64,000 nucleotides of DNA from Ferruginibacter sp. (GTDB lineage: Bacteria; Bacteroidota; Bacteroidia; Chitinophagales; Chitinophagaceae), in the NCBI GenBank assembly GCA_025362235.1, contig JANYGZ010000005.1, forward strand, positions 51,857 through 115,856. Direction: 5' to 3'. Shown here piece after piece: positions 1 to 9,900 of this stretch (within the stretch, counting starts at the first letter, position 1; every line of letters starts with the position of its first letter). A model generated the notes under the pieces. The model saw nothing but the letters and a program-made list of their open reading frames with translations. It had not been told where the DNA came from and did not search any database. The translations under genes were made by a program, and so were the position numbers.

Positions 1-1
1 G

Positions 2-2806
2 GCGGCACAAAAAGATAATTTTACCAAACTGCTTAGTTATTACCCCTATAGTTTAGAAAATACAGCTTCGCAAAAAATACAGTTAGACTCCGTTATTTAT
101 AAAGCCACTGCAGGTATTTTACTACACGATTTGCGGAATGACTGGATAGATAATATGTATCTTTTGTTAGGTGAAGCTTATTATTTTGGGAAAATTTTTG
201 ATTCCGCTGCAGCTACTTTTCAATTTATTAACTACAATCTTTTTCCACGAAAAAAAGGTGAAGATGATAGCCATATCGTAGGGACCAATTATGCTTCAGC
301 CAATGGCGCATTGAGCATTGCCAATAAAGAAAATCCTAATATCCTTCAAAAAATAGCGGCGATGCCTCCCAGCAGAAATGATGCATTAATATGGATTATC
401 CGCACTTTAATTGAGCAGGATGAAATCTCACAGGCTGCTTCACTAATCAATACTTTACATCACGACCCGAATATGCCCAAGCGCCTTATCCCTGTTTTGG
501 CAGATGTTAATGGTTACTGGTTTTATAAAATGGCTATTTATGATAGTGCTGCTGCAAATTTAGAAAAGTCGTTAAGCAATTCGCTAACAAAACAAGACCA
601 GGCAAGGTCTGAATATTTACTGGGGCAACTATATGAAAAAACTCACCAGTATGATAAGGCGGTTGTTTCGTATAATAATGCATCAAAGCATACTACCAAT
701 CAACTGATGGATATTTATGCCCAGTTGAACATTGCAAAAATGATGAGGGGCTTTGACTCTATCGAATTGAAAAAAAGTATTGACAACCTTGTGAAGATGG
801 CTAAAAAAGATAAGTTTGAACCTTATCGTGATCTTATCTATTATTCAGCTGGAGATTTGGCATTGGAAAGGCCCGATACCAATACAGCAGTATTATATTA
901 CAGCAAGAGTATACAATACAATACCTTGAATATAAATCTTTATAATAAAGCCTATTTAAAATTAGCTGATATTGCCTACGACCGTAAACAATTTAAATTG
1001 GCGTTTGCTTATTACGACAGTTTACAAACCGGCGACACTTCACTTAATGACAGGTTAGCCGAAATACAGGCGAGAAGAAATAGCCTGTCAAAAATTGTAG
1101 AAAAAATTATCATTATTGAAAGAGAAGATAGCCTGCAAAAACTTGCTGCAATGTCACCAACAGACAGAACCGCATTTATAAACCAGCAATTGAAAAAAAT
1201 GCGAAAACAACAGGGGCTGAAAGATGAAGCCAATGATGGCGGGGCGGGTCTTATAAGTTTCGATGGTAAAAAGAATGAAAACACAGATTTGTTTATGAGT
1301 AGTAATAGCAAATATTGGTATTTTGATAATGCTACGACGAAAACAAAAGGCTTTGGTGATTTTAAAAAAAATTGGGGCAACAGAAGTAATTCAGATAACT
1401 GGAGAAGAAAAAGTGCTGTACCTCTTGCACCAAAAGAAAATGGCGTTACCGCACCCCCGGATATGAATGGCGGAGACATGGATGCAGCAGCTAAACCCGA
1501 CACCAAACAAAGCCAGGGAGCAATGGTAAAGACTGATTTAAACAATCAGCCGTCTGCCGAATTAAGCTTTGAAGGGCTATTGGCAAACGTACCATTGACA
1601 CCGGAAAAATTAATAGAAAGCAATACCGCATGGTCACAAAGTTTATTTGATCTTGCAAAATTATTTCAGAACGACCTTGAAGATTATCAACAGGCAATAG
1701 TTACCTACGATCAGTCATTACAACGCTATCCAGATTCTTTATATGATGGTGGCATATATTTTGGTCTTTACTACTGCTACAAAAAATTAGGTAACCTGGA
1801 AAAGGCAGAATACTATAAAAACCTGATCAATACAAAATTTGTAAACAGCCCTTCTAATAAAATATTGACCAACCCGCTTGCCGCAAAACCCGAAATGAAA
1901 AATGCAGAAGGCACCAAACGTTATGAAGGCATTTACAATTTATTTATTGAAGGTAATTTTGAAGCAGCAGTAATTGAAAAAAGAAAGGCCGATAGTTTAT
2001 ATGGTAACAATTACTGGAGCCCGCAATTGCTATACATTGAGGCAGTGTATTACATAAAGCAAAAGCAGGATAGCGTGGCTATTGGTGTATTGAACAATAT
2101 TATCAGCCTGTACCCTAAATCGCCGCTAATGCCAAAAGGACAGCGCATGATTGATGTATTAAAAAGAAGGGCCGAAATAGAAAGCTATTTAACAAACCTG
2201 GTAATTACAAGAAAAGGAGATGATGAAATAACTACAGTGCCAAAAGAAAAACTGGTGAAGAACGATTCGAACCTGATAGTAACACCCAAACGTTTTGACA
2301 GCAGCAAAGCGGTTATGCCAATAAACATACCGGCCTTAAAAGATATTACAAAAAATACAGTGCCGGTAAATGCACCCGTTGCAAAAGATACTGTAAAAAA
2401 AGCTGCACCTATTTTAGTGAATGGGCCTTTTACGTTTAATACTACAGCAACTCAAAATGTTATGATGGTTTTAGATAGAGTTGACGGTACTTACGTGAAT
2501 GAATCTAAAAATGCGTTTACCCGCTATGTAGCAGAAAGTTTCAGGGGGCAAACTATTGCTGTTACAAAAGATGCGATCAGTAAAGATGTCTCCATATTGA
2601 TTTTTACTTCTTTTGCCAATGCAGATGCGGCCCTGCAGTTTTTAAATAAAATTAAAAAGGCTGCACCGGAAGAAGTATCGTGGCTACCGGCTTCTAAATA
2701 TTCATTCCTTATAATTTCTGATGAAAACCTTCATTTGTTACAATTAAATAAACACCTACAGGAATATAAAGACCTTTTAAATAAACAATATCCTGGCAAA
2801 TTTTAA
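2..2806 (+). CDS. PorW/SprE-like TPR protein of the type IX secretion system (5' end outside window)
   Basis: The reading frame is open from base 2, so the gene starts before the window; the TTG at 131 is only an internal codon. About 934 residues are visible. The protein is built from tetratricopeptide-like helical pairs, with an Asp/Asn/Lys-rich linker near the middle (about 1,200-1,560) and a small globular C-terminal domain after a Lys/Pro/Val-rich stretch near 2,220-2,420. Phrases such as NDALIWIIRTLIE and the second TPR block with YPDSLYDGG resemble SprE/PorW, the lipoprotein needed for gliding and T9SS function in Flavobacterium and Porphyromonas. The lipoprotein signal cannot be checked because the N-terminus is missing. 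It ends 68 bases before the penicillin-binding protein gene on the same strand, so co-transcription is possible. A generic TPR protein is the alternative. Confidence 0.7.
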   Translation, partial: AAQKDNFTKLLSYYPYSLENTASQKIQLDSVIYKATAGILLHDLRNDWIDNMYLLLGEAYYFGKIFDSAAATFQFINYNLFPRKKGEDDSHIVGTNYASANGALSIANKENPNILQKIAAMPPSRNDALIWIIRTLIEQDEISQAASLINTLHHDPNMPKRLIPVLADVNGYWFYKMAIYDSAAANLEKSLSNSLTKQDQARSEYLLGQLYEKTHQYDKAVVSYNNASKHTTNQLMDIYAQLNIAKMMRGFDSIELKKSIDNLVKMAKKDKFEPYRDLIYYSAGDLALERPDTNTAVLYYSKSIQYNTLNINLYNKAYLKLADIAYDRKQFKLAFAYYDSLQTGDTSLNDRLAEIQARRNSLSKIVEKIIIIEREDSLQKLAAMSPTDRTAFINQQLKKMRKQQGLKDEANDGGAGLISFDGKKNENTDLFMSSNSKYWYFDNATTKTKGFGDFKKNWGNRSNSDNWRRKSAVPLAPKENGVTAPPDMNGGDMDAAAKPDTKQSQGAMVKTDLNNQPSAELSFEGLLANVPLTPEKLIESNTAWSQSLFDLAKLFQNDLEDYQQAIVTYDQSLQRYPDSLYDGGIYFGLYYCYKKLGNLEKAEYYKNLINTKFVNSPSNKILTNPLAAKPEMKNAEGTKRYEGIYNLFIEGNFEAAVIEKRKADSLYGNNYWSPQLLYIEAVYYIKQKQDSVAIGVLNNIISLYPKSPLMPKGQRMIDVLKRRAEIESYLTNLVITRKGDDEITTVPKEKLVKNDSNLIVTPKRFDSSKAVMPINIPALKDITKNTVPVNAPVAKDTVKKAAPILVNGPFTFNTTATQNVMMVLDRVDGTYVNESKNAFTRYVAESFRGQTIAVTKDAISKDVSILIFTSFANADAALQFLNKIKKAAPEEVSWLPASKYSFLIISDENLHLLQLNKHLQEYKDLLNKQYPGKF

Positions 2807-2874
2807 TACCGCATCTATGGCTGTTTAAAATAATTTTACAGAATATTACAATATCAACATTTGAAAAAATAAAA

Positions 2875-5304
2875 ATGAAAAAATCAGTAAAAATTTTATG
2901 GCGTGTTTTTTTTGGTGGTCTGTTACTACTGGTTTTGCTATTTACTGCAGCCAATTTTGGCCTATTAGGTAAAATGCCTTCTTTAAAAGAATTAGAAAAC
3001 CCCGAGGCGGATCTTGCCAGTGAAGTGTATACGGCTGATGGAAAGCTGATGGGTAAATATTATGCAGAAAACCGCAGTGAAGTAAAGTACAATGAAATTT
3101 CCCCCAATATTATTCATGCGTTGATAGCTACGGAAGACCAGTATTTTTATGATCATTCGGGCATTGATGCCAAAGCTGTGGCAAGGGCCGTAATTAAACT
3201 CGGTACCGATGGCGGCGGCAGCCCTATTACACAGCAATTAGCCAAAAATATGCTGAGCCAGGGAAAAGGAAATATTTTAAAACGGGGTACCCAAAAAATT
3301 AAAGAATGGGTAATAGCTGTAAAGCTTGAACGCAATTTTACAAAGGAAGAAATAATTACCCTTTACCTGAACAGGGCTGCCTGGGGAAATAATTATGGAA
3401 TAAGAAATGCATCAAGAATTTATTTTCAAAAAGAACCTATTGACTTAAGTATTGAAGAATCTGCAGTTTTGGTAGGGATGTTAAAGGGGTTTATTTACGA
3501 TCCTATCAGGCATCCCAGCGCATCGCTAAACAGGCGCAATACTGTAATAGAAAGGATGGTGGATTGTAAACAACATTATCTAACTGATGCAGAAGCCAAT
3601 AAACTAAAAGCAAAACCCCTGATCACTAATTATAAAAAAGTGGATGATAATGTAGGCATAGCACCTTATTTCCGTTTCGCATTGGCAGATAAAATGAAGG
3701 ATTGGTGCAAGGGACATGTAAACCCAAAGACCAAAGAAAATTATGACCTGTACAGGGATGGTTTAAAAATATATACTACCATCAATTCTACTATGCAGCA
3801 GTATGCAGAAGAGTCGGTAGTACAGCAAATGCCCATTATTCAGAAAAAATTAAACAGTTTATTAAAAGCGAGTGGAGATGGCATGTGGAAGGGCCATGAG
3901 AATGTAATAGAAGCCGCTATGAAAAGCAGCGAGCGCTGGAAAAACATGAAGGAGGATGAGGTAAAAGAGGAGGATATAAAAAAGTCGTTTTTAGTTAAAG
4001 TAAAAATGAAAGTATTTGCGTGGAATGCCAAAAGGGAACTTGATACTGTTATGACACCAAGAGATTCTATCAAATACCACCGGCAATTAATGCAAACATC
4101 TTTTGTTGCCATGGATCCCCGGACAGGAGAAATAAAATGCTGGGTTGGCGGTATAGATTTTAAATGGTTCAAATACGATCATGTTACTGCCAGCAGGCAG
4201 GTTGGCAGTACCATTAAACCATTGATTTATGCTTTAGCGGTGCAGGATGCTGGCTATACCCCCTCTACCATTATTGATGGCGGCCCTGTACAATATGGTA
4301 AAGAGATGAGGACATTTAAAGGTGGCGGTGGTACATTGGCCAATTGCCTTGCCTTTTCAAAAAATACTGCATCGGTAAGAATGACCAATCTTTTGGGAGT
4401 AGACAGGGTTATAGAATTTGCAAAAACCGTGGGTATTAGTGCAAAACTTCCTCCCTATACTTCTCTTGCACTTGGAGCGGCAGAAATACCCTTATTACAA
4501 ATGTTGCAGGCATACACCATGTTTCCCAATAAAGGCTTTAATACCGAACCAGTATTTATCAGCCGTATAGAAGATAAAGATGGTAATGTTTTAGAAGAGT
4601 TTACGCAGATAAACAGTAAGCAGGTCATCAGCGAACAGGATGCTTTTACCATGGTAAAATTAATGCAGGGTGTAGTGCAGATTGGCACCGGAAGATCTTT
4701 AAATAATTACGATATACCTGCGCAAAAAGCAGGTAAAACCGGCACCACCAATGATAATGCCGATGGCTGGTTTATGGGTTATACACCCGAACTGCTTGCC
4801 GGCACCTGGGTGGGGTGCGATGATCCCTTTATCCGCATTTATGCTGGTACCAGTGGTGGTAACGAAATGGCCCTGCCCAAATGGGGTTATTTTATGAACA
4901 AAGTTTATGCAGACAAAAACCTGCCTTATAAAAATGTTTTAAATTTTCAACCTCCTGCGCAAATGGCCAGTGATCCTATTTACGCCGATCAGAATTTTAA
5001 GGATATTATTAATAGTGGTGACAGCAGCAATTATTCAGAAGACCAGGGAAATGGTGCTGCAGGCGATTTTATTGTTGACCCGGCAACTGACAATCATGCT
5101 GCTAAGGTACCTGTAGAAAGTGAGTTTGATAATTCTAAAAAAGATACCAGTTCAAAAATGAAAGGTAAAACAGATCCATCTACATTACCCAAACAAACAG
5201 ACCCCAAAGCGCTAATGCCTGCACCAATAAAACCAGCTGATGACAAAAATAAAAAGCCAGTAACCCCGGATAAATCAAAGACACAAAAAAGTAATGATTA
5301 TTAA
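2875..5304 (+). CDS. class A penicillin-binding protein (PBP1A-type)
   Basis: Bifunctional peptidoglycan synthase of 809 residues that polymerises glycan strands and cross-links stem peptides at the outer face of the inner membrane. A membrane anchor spans roughly residues 8-30. The glycosyltransferase 51 domain follows, with the EDQYFYDHSGID catalytic-glutamate motif at about residues 85-97. The transpeptidase has all three motifs: S445-T-I-K448, S495-K-N497 and K621-T-G623. A charged Lys/Glu-rich insertion sits between the two domains (about residues 325-395), as is common in Bacteroidota homologues. The C-terminal ~100 residues are a Pro/Lys/Asp-rich low-complexity tail. The ATG follows an A-rich leader typical of the phylum, which rarely uses a strong Shine-Dalgarno. 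Confidence 0.95.
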   Translation: MKKSVKILWRVFFGGLLLLVLLFTAANFGLLGKMPSLKELENPEADLASEVYTADGKLMGKYYAENRSEVKYNEISPNIIHALIATEDQYFYDHSGIDAKAVARAVIKLGTDGGGSPITQQLAKNMLSQGKGNILKRGTQKIKEWVIAVKLERNFTKEEIITLYLNRAAWGNNYGIRNASRIYFQKEPIDLSIEESAVLVGMLKGFIYDPIRHPSASLNRRNTVIERMVDCKQHYLTDAEANKLKAKPLITNYKKVDDNVGIAPYFRFALADKMKDWCKGHVNPKTKENYDLYRDGLKIYTTINSTMQQYAEESVVQQMPIIQKKLNSLLKASGDGMWKGHENVIEAAMKSSERWKNMKEDEVKEEDIKKSFLVKVKMKVFAWNAKRELDTVMTPRDSIKYHRQLMQTSFVAMDPRTGEIKCWVGGIDFKWFKYDHVTASRQVGSTIKPLIYALAVQDAGYTPSTIIDGGPVQYGKEMRTFKGGGGTLANCLAFSKNTASVRMTNLLGVDRVIEFAKTVGISAKLPPYTSLALGAAEIPLLQMLQAYTMFPNKGFNTEPVFISRIEDKDGNVLEEFTQINSKQVISEQDAFTMVKLMQGVVQIGTGRSLNNYDIPAQKAGKTGTTNDNADGWFMGYTPELLAGTWVGCDDPFIRIYAGTSGGNEMALPKWGYFMNKVYADKNLPYKNVLNFQPPAQMASDPIYADQNFKDIINSGDSSNYSEDQGNGAAGDFIVDPATDNHAAKVPVESEFDNSKKDTSSKMKGKTDPSTLPKQTDPKALMPAPIKPADDKNKKPVTPDKSKTQKSNDY

Positions 5305-5316
5305 AAAGGGTTTACT

Positions 5317-5344
5317 TCTGTGGTAGGTGGTGACAGACCACAGA
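5317..5344 (+). terminator. weak hairpin after the PBP gene
   Basis: A 7-bp perfect stem (TCTGTGG/CCACAGA) with a 14-base loop lies 13 bases after the PBP stop codon. No T-run follows, so it may be a processing or stabilising hairpin, or a scrap of the TCTGTGG-type repeat seen again near 6,890-6,926. Confidence 0.3.
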
Positions 5345-5370
5345 TACAGAAATGAAGAAAACAATAAAAG

Positions 5371-6042
5371 ATGAAGAAAAAGCCTATTGTAATTATTATT
5401 TTACTTCTTTTTGTTTGCTTGGCATATTGTTATCTTAAATATGTCTATGGATGGATGGAATTCCGTAAGAATACAGATACGCCTAAAGAGTTTTTGAGCC
5501 ACACACTAATCAAAAAAGAAAGTTATTTAAAAGATAGCACCGATGTTTTAAGACGACTTAAATATATGTTGCATAATCATGAACAATCATTTTACCTTAA
5601 AGATTACTTTGACTCTACTCAGCTAAATATCGATAGCATTCTTTACAGCCCTGATTTTAATAAATTGGCTGTATTTGTTATAACAAAAAATCCGACATAC
5701 AGACAGTTAATGCCTGACAAGAAATATGATTGGTATTATGATGGCTATTGTTATTTAGGCTTAAGAGAAAAGGACACGATTGATTTAACTTCAATAACTG
5801 GTGGCTACCGAAATTCTTATGATAAAGAAGATTTGGCAAGTTCACTAAGAGAATACTATTTTAGATTTTTTGCTGCAATTAATGACACAAGTGAAGTGTC
5901 CAGATATAAGTACAATTTAGATGACACTCGTTTTTGGAGCGGTCCTATATGGAAAGAAATAGATGATGAAAAGCTAAAGAAGCAAGAGTTTGAGGAGGAG
6001 AAAAAAAACCATCCGGAGAATGTCTATGAACCTAAGCAATGA
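5371..6042 (+). CDS. hypothetical membrane-anchored protein
   Basis: A 223-residue protein I do not recognise. Residues 5-25 are a strongly hydrophobic segment after three lysines, either an uncleaved signal anchor or a signal peptide; no lipobox cysteine is placed convincingly. The rest is a charged, Tyr-rich domain with several DxTxxxWxG-like turns, and the C-terminal 25 residues are almost all Glu, Lys and Asn and probably disordered. It lies 66 bases after the PBP gene on the same strand. The sequence following it changes character (GC-rich hairpin, direct repeat), so it marks the edge of the conserved neighbourhood. Confidence 0.6.
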   Translation: MKKKPIVIIILLLFVCLAYCYLKYVYGWMEFRKNTDTPKEFLSHTLIKKESYLKDSTDVLRRLKYMLHNHEQSFYLKDYFDSTQLNIDSILYSPDFNKLAVFVITKNPTYRQLMPDKKYDWYYDGYCYLGLREKDTIDLTSITGGYRNSYDKEDLASSLREYYFRFFAAINDTSEVSRYKYNLDDTRFWSGPIWKEIDDEKLKKQEFEEEKKNHPENVYEPKQ

Positions 6043-6061
6043 TAGCAGATATTCCCCCATA

Positions 6062-6107
6062 GGCGCAGGAAAGGAGGGGCGGGCAATAAGCGGTGGTTTC
6101 CTGTGCC
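6062..6107. repeat. GC-rich hairpin element next to the toxin-antitoxin module
   Basis: An 11-bp stem (GGCGCAGGAAA at 6,062-6,072 against TTTCCTGTGCC at 6,097-6,107, with one G-T wobble) encloses a 24-base loop. The stretch is clearly more G/C-rich than its surroundings and is followed 24 bases later by one copy of the direct repeat that reappears near 6,940. It may be a remnant of a small mobile or REP-like element. Confidence 0.4.
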
Positions 6108-6130
6108 GGGAAGTTACGGTGATGCCACTT

Positions 6131-6151
6131 GGTAGCGTCATAAAATCAACC
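6131..6151 (+). repeat. left copy of a 21-bp imperfect direct repeat flanking the TA module
   Basis: Shares 19 of 21 positions with 6,940-6,960; the common core is ggtagcgtcataa and both copies end in AACC. The pair brackets about 0.8 kb that contains the toxin-antitoxin genes. Confidence 0.5.
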
Positions 6152-6173
6152 AATCTATCGAAAACATCATCGG

Positions 6174-6201
6174 ATTGGATAAAATAAAAAAAGTAAATTT
6201 G
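6174..6201 (+). promoter_or_regulatory. probable Bacteroidota-type promoter of the TA operon
   Basis: TAAATTTG at 6,194-6,201 matches the -7 consensus TAnnTTTG exactly. A TTGG at 6,175-6,178 lies 15 bases upstream and is a poor, slightly close -33 element. Transcription would start about 12 bases before the antitoxin ATG at 6,220. Confidence 0.4.
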
Positions 6202-6219
6202 TTATAAATACAGATAATT

Positions 6220-6465
6220 ATGACAACAGCAGCCATCAGGCAAAAATTAGCAAATTATATGCAGGTAGCAGACGACAAAAAAATAAAAGCTGTGTATGCG
6301 CTTTTGGAAGATGATATTGAACAGGAAGAGTTGCAATACACAGATGAATTTAAAGCTGAGCTTGACAAGCGATATGCTTATTATAAAAATGGAGGCAAGA
6401 TGATAAGTGCAATGGAGGCAAATAAGCAAATTAAAAAAGTATTACAATCAGGCAAACGTAAATGA
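6220..6465 (+). CDS. type II antitoxin-like small protein
   Basis: An 81-residue acidic/lysine-mixed helical protein that directly precedes, and overlaps by four bases (ATGA), a RelE/ParE-type toxin gene. Such paired small genes form type II toxin-antitoxin modules in which the first protein neutralises the toxin and usually represses the operon. The C-terminal third (KNGGKMISAMEANKQIKKVL) resembles the toxin-binding tail of small Bacteroidota addiction-module proteins that end near a conserved 'A-N-I-L' helix. No clear DNA-binding fold can be assigned by eye. The assignment rests mainly on context and size. Confidence 0.7.
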   Translation: MTTAAIRQKLANYMQVADDKKIKAVYALLEDDIEQEELQYTDEFKAELDKRYAYYKNGGKMISAMEANKQIKKVLQSGKRK

Positions 6466-6761
6466 GTTACAAATATATTTACGACCCTATTGCATTAACT
6501 GAGTATAAAGATGCTGTTAGCTGGTACAATGCCAGAAGCGAAAAAGCAGCGGAAAATTTTGTGATTGAAGTGACAAAAAAAATAGAACAAATATGCAGTC
6601 ACCCTTTGCGTTGCCGAAATGAGTATAAATATTTTAAAGAAATCTCGGTAAAAAAATATCCTTACTCTATTGTATATTTTGTTGATGAAAATACCAAAAC
6701 TATTGTAATTACATCTGTATATCATCACAAAAGAAATCCTACGAATAAATACGAAAAGTAA
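6462..6761 (+). CDS. RelE/ParE superfamily toxin
   Basis: A 99-residue protein with the RelE/ParE pattern: an N-terminal strand, an ALTEYKDAVSWY helix (residues 11-22), a second helix, then the C-terminal strands KKYPYSIVYFVD (64-75) and VYHHKRNP (86-93). The Arg/Tyr/His-rich end is where RelE nucleases carry catalytic residues and ParE proteins contact gyrase; sequence alone does not decide between ribosome-dependent mRNA cleavage and gyrase poisoning. The ATGA overlap with the antitoxin indicates translational coupling. Confidence 0.82.
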   Translation: MSYKYIYDPIALTEYKDAVSWYNARSEKAAENFVIEVTKKIEQICSHPLRCRNEYKYFKEISVKKYPYSIVYFVDENTKTIVITSVYHHKRNPTNKYEK

Positions 6762-6855
6762 AAGCCTCATTAATAGTTTGACCCCCAGGCAGTATAAGCT
6801 TATGACTACATTTTAAAATTTGTTTGGCAAGTTGATTTATTTCCAGCGCAATTTT

Positions 6856-6930
6856 TTTTCCACAGAATTACACGAATTTTTCCCCCTCTGTGAAACTTTG
6901 TGCAAACCTCTGTGTCACTCTGTGGTTTCT
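6856..6930. repeat. CTCTGTG-rich dispersed-type intergenic repeat
   Basis: The stretch holds variations of one short phrase: CTCTGTGAAACTTTGTG, then CTCTGTGTCACTCTGTGG, preceded by CCACAGAATTACAC, which is nearly its reverse complement. This internal repetition is typical of dispersed non-coding repeats found between genes in many bacteria. A related TCTGTGG/CCACAGA hairpin lies at 5,317-5,344. No reading frame of interest is present. Confidence 0.4.
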
Positions 6931-6939
6931 GCTGCTGTA

Positions 6940-6960
6940 GGTAGCGTCATAATATTAACC
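6940..6960 (+). repeat. right copy of the 21-bp imperfect direct repeat
   Basis: 19 of 21 bases agree with 6,131-6,151. This copy ends one base before the stop codon (minus strand, 6,962-6,964) of the porU-like gene, so whatever inserted or recombined here reached exactly to the end of that gene. Confidence 0.5.
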
Positions 6961-6961
6961 A

Positions 6962-9900
6962 CTATCTCATCAGGTACATTTTACCATATCCCTTATTAAA
7001 ATATTTATCGGTATTATCGCTCTCCGATTTGTATTTATCCAACGACTTGCCATTTAAATTGGTTATTACCCTGTACAGGTAAACGCCATTTGCCAGCTTT
7101 TGCCCGTATGCATCGGTACCGTCCCATTTAAAATCTGTTATATTACGGCCCACATGTATTGAGCCCAGTTCATTCTTGGTTATTTCCCTCACAACTTTAC
7201 CTGTGATCGTTAATATTTGTATACGTATATTCTGAGGCACCTGGCTTCCGGTAATGGTAAATACAAATGCGGTAGACGTGGTAAACGGATTGGGATAATT
7301 AAGCAAATTACTGATCATGGGTTTGTTAATAACGCTAAAGCTTACACGATATTCAAGCTTGCCTGCTTTATTACCCGCCACATCTTTACCTGAAACAATA
7401 AACTGGTAATCGCCATCTTCCGGAAAATAAGGAAGAAAGTCTATTGATGCAGTATTTTCACCACTGCCTAAATTGGCAGGGTTAAACCTTACTGAATCGC
7501 CAAAGAAATAATTGTGCAATACTCCATCGGGATACTGTACCTGTATCCTCAATAAGGACGTATCGCTTAATGCCATAAAATGGCTTTCGTCTTTGAGCTT
7601 TACTAATATATGAGGTTTGGAAGCTATAATATCCCTGTTTAAAATATGCACGCCATCAAAAGTTACATCCAGCAAAGGGTTAAACTTATCTTCCTTTACA
7701 TAAAAATCTTTGAAGATAAAATTGTTGTACAAATATTGCTCCGGCTGATCATTATCCGGGTTAACCATAACATACAATGTATTTTTACCTGGATAGCCTT
7801 TTGTATCAATACTATAATTTACAACCAGTGTATCGCCAGCCAGTAATGCTTTCTTTTTAGGAAGAATAATTGTGTGAGGTACATTGTTGCGGTCTGTAAT
7901 AATAACTTTTACTTTCAGGCTGTCAAAGGCAGCAGCACTTATATTTTTAAACGCTAATGCAAAATCAATGGATGTGCCCTGATCGACCGAATCTTTCATG
8001 GTATACAAAATATTGGGTGCCACTGCACCTTCAGGAACATAATCAGCATTTATTCTCCAATACCTTAATTGGTTAGGAGTAGCAAAGGTCTGATCGCTGT
8101 TATTCATTTTTAATTTTACATACGGATAAGTAGCTGCATTTATAAATGCAAGTGAAGTATCTGTAGCAGGCGATACTGTTGTCAACAATGTTTCTGAGCC
8201 ATTGAGCCCTACGCCAACTACCTGGATGTTTACAGAATCTTTTGTTACAGGGTCGCTGCTGGTACCATTCCAATGCAAAGATTTCCAGCTGCGTGCTGGG
8301 CCAAATGCAGGCGATTCAATAATTCCTGAAAAATACGTAGTAGGTAATAAATAAGAGAAGTTTATATATTTATCTTCGGATGTACCCATTACTTGCTGTG
8401 GGGTAAAGGAGACGTTATTCTTTCTATAAAAATATACAAAAGGCAGGTTATGGGTAAAGCTATCTATCGTTGAAAATCCGATTGATTTTAATTTATGATA
8501 TAATGAATTTCCTGCGCCAAGGGTAGCCTGGTCTGCCTGCCACTGGCTTATAAATGAAGTATTTACGGTATATCCTAAATTAGTAATTGATACATACATC
8601 CCATCAGGAATACTGTCGAGAAAATCCATAGCCCTTTTTCGATATTTAATATCATCATAAGGAAATTCGAAAAATTTTCTTGTTGTTGCGTCGCACATTG
8701 TCCAGCTTCCAAAACGCCCGGTAATTTCTCCAGTAGCAGGATTGGTAACATTATAGTTTTTCCATGGTTGCAGCGACGCACTGTCATATACTATAATTTG
8801 GAGAACATTATATTTGCAACCGTAGTATTCTAATTGACTAAAATCGAGATTTACATTTATTCTGTCCCAGTTAAAATATGGATACAGCCCCGTTCTTATA
8901 ACTAAATTTCGAGGTAAAGTTTTAAAACGAAATACCCTGTCATTATCAAGGCTGATGGTACTGCTATAAGTACTTTTAGTATGCTGAAAATAATGTGACT
9001 GATTAAATCCTGTACCTCCATTTGGCAGGTAAACAAAAGAGAAGGAATTCCATATTTGCTGCCCGCCATTTAATGGTACCATGGATGTTCTCCAATAATA
9101 AACTGTACTGTCTGTAAATATTATATCGGTTGGTTTAAATTCTATTATTCCACCTGGACCATTGCCGCTATACTGTTTTTTAAAAGGTGAGTTAAACAAT
9201 TCTGTAGTATCAATTTCCATCTGGTATTGCCGTTGGCCACCTAATGCATTTGCTGTAGATGCGCTAAAAACAATTTTCTGGTTATTTACAATAGAATAAT
9301 TATAGGGTGATACAGGACGGATCTCATCTTCAAGAATATAAAATTCTTTTGTTAAAGTATTATTTGTTTCTGACAGTTCCTGAACGGTGTTATCTACGTC
9401 TAACGTAACAATTATTTTATTTAATCCTTTATCGGTAGTTGGGTTTATCGGCACAACAAAACTTAATGAATCTGCATTTTTGATAACTGCAATTAATTGA
9501 TTGTATAAAACAACTGAAACATCATTTGGCAATTTTCTTATAACAGAAACCCTTATAGAATCTTTGATCACTTTGCCGATATTCATCATTTTAACATTCA
9601 GCGTAAAACTGTTATCTGCAACAGAAATTATGGTAGGGCTAATTTTAACCAACTGGTCTTCTACAACAAAATCGGGCAATGCAAAGGCGTTTATTCTTAT
9701 GGCCGGGTCTCCATGAAGATTAAGTTCCTCAAGGTGGATCCTGGTATAAAAATCGAGCGTTTGTGGGTTACTGCCTAAAACCTGTAAAGTTTTCTTAAGC
9801 TGGTTTCCAATGGTATTTCCATACAGGTCAAGTGAAAGGGCACTATACAATTGTGTATTAAAGAAATTTAAAAAAGGAGGGATACCCAGGTGGGTACTTG

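Noticed and set aside
131..160. TTG at 131 as start of the first gene
   Set aside because: The frame is open to base 2 with similar composition, so the gene simply begins outside the window.
5990..6187. Possible 65-residue gene after the hypothetical protein
   Set aside because: It overlaps the preceding gene in another frame, crosses the GC-rich hairpin and direct repeat, and has no recognisable domain or start signal.
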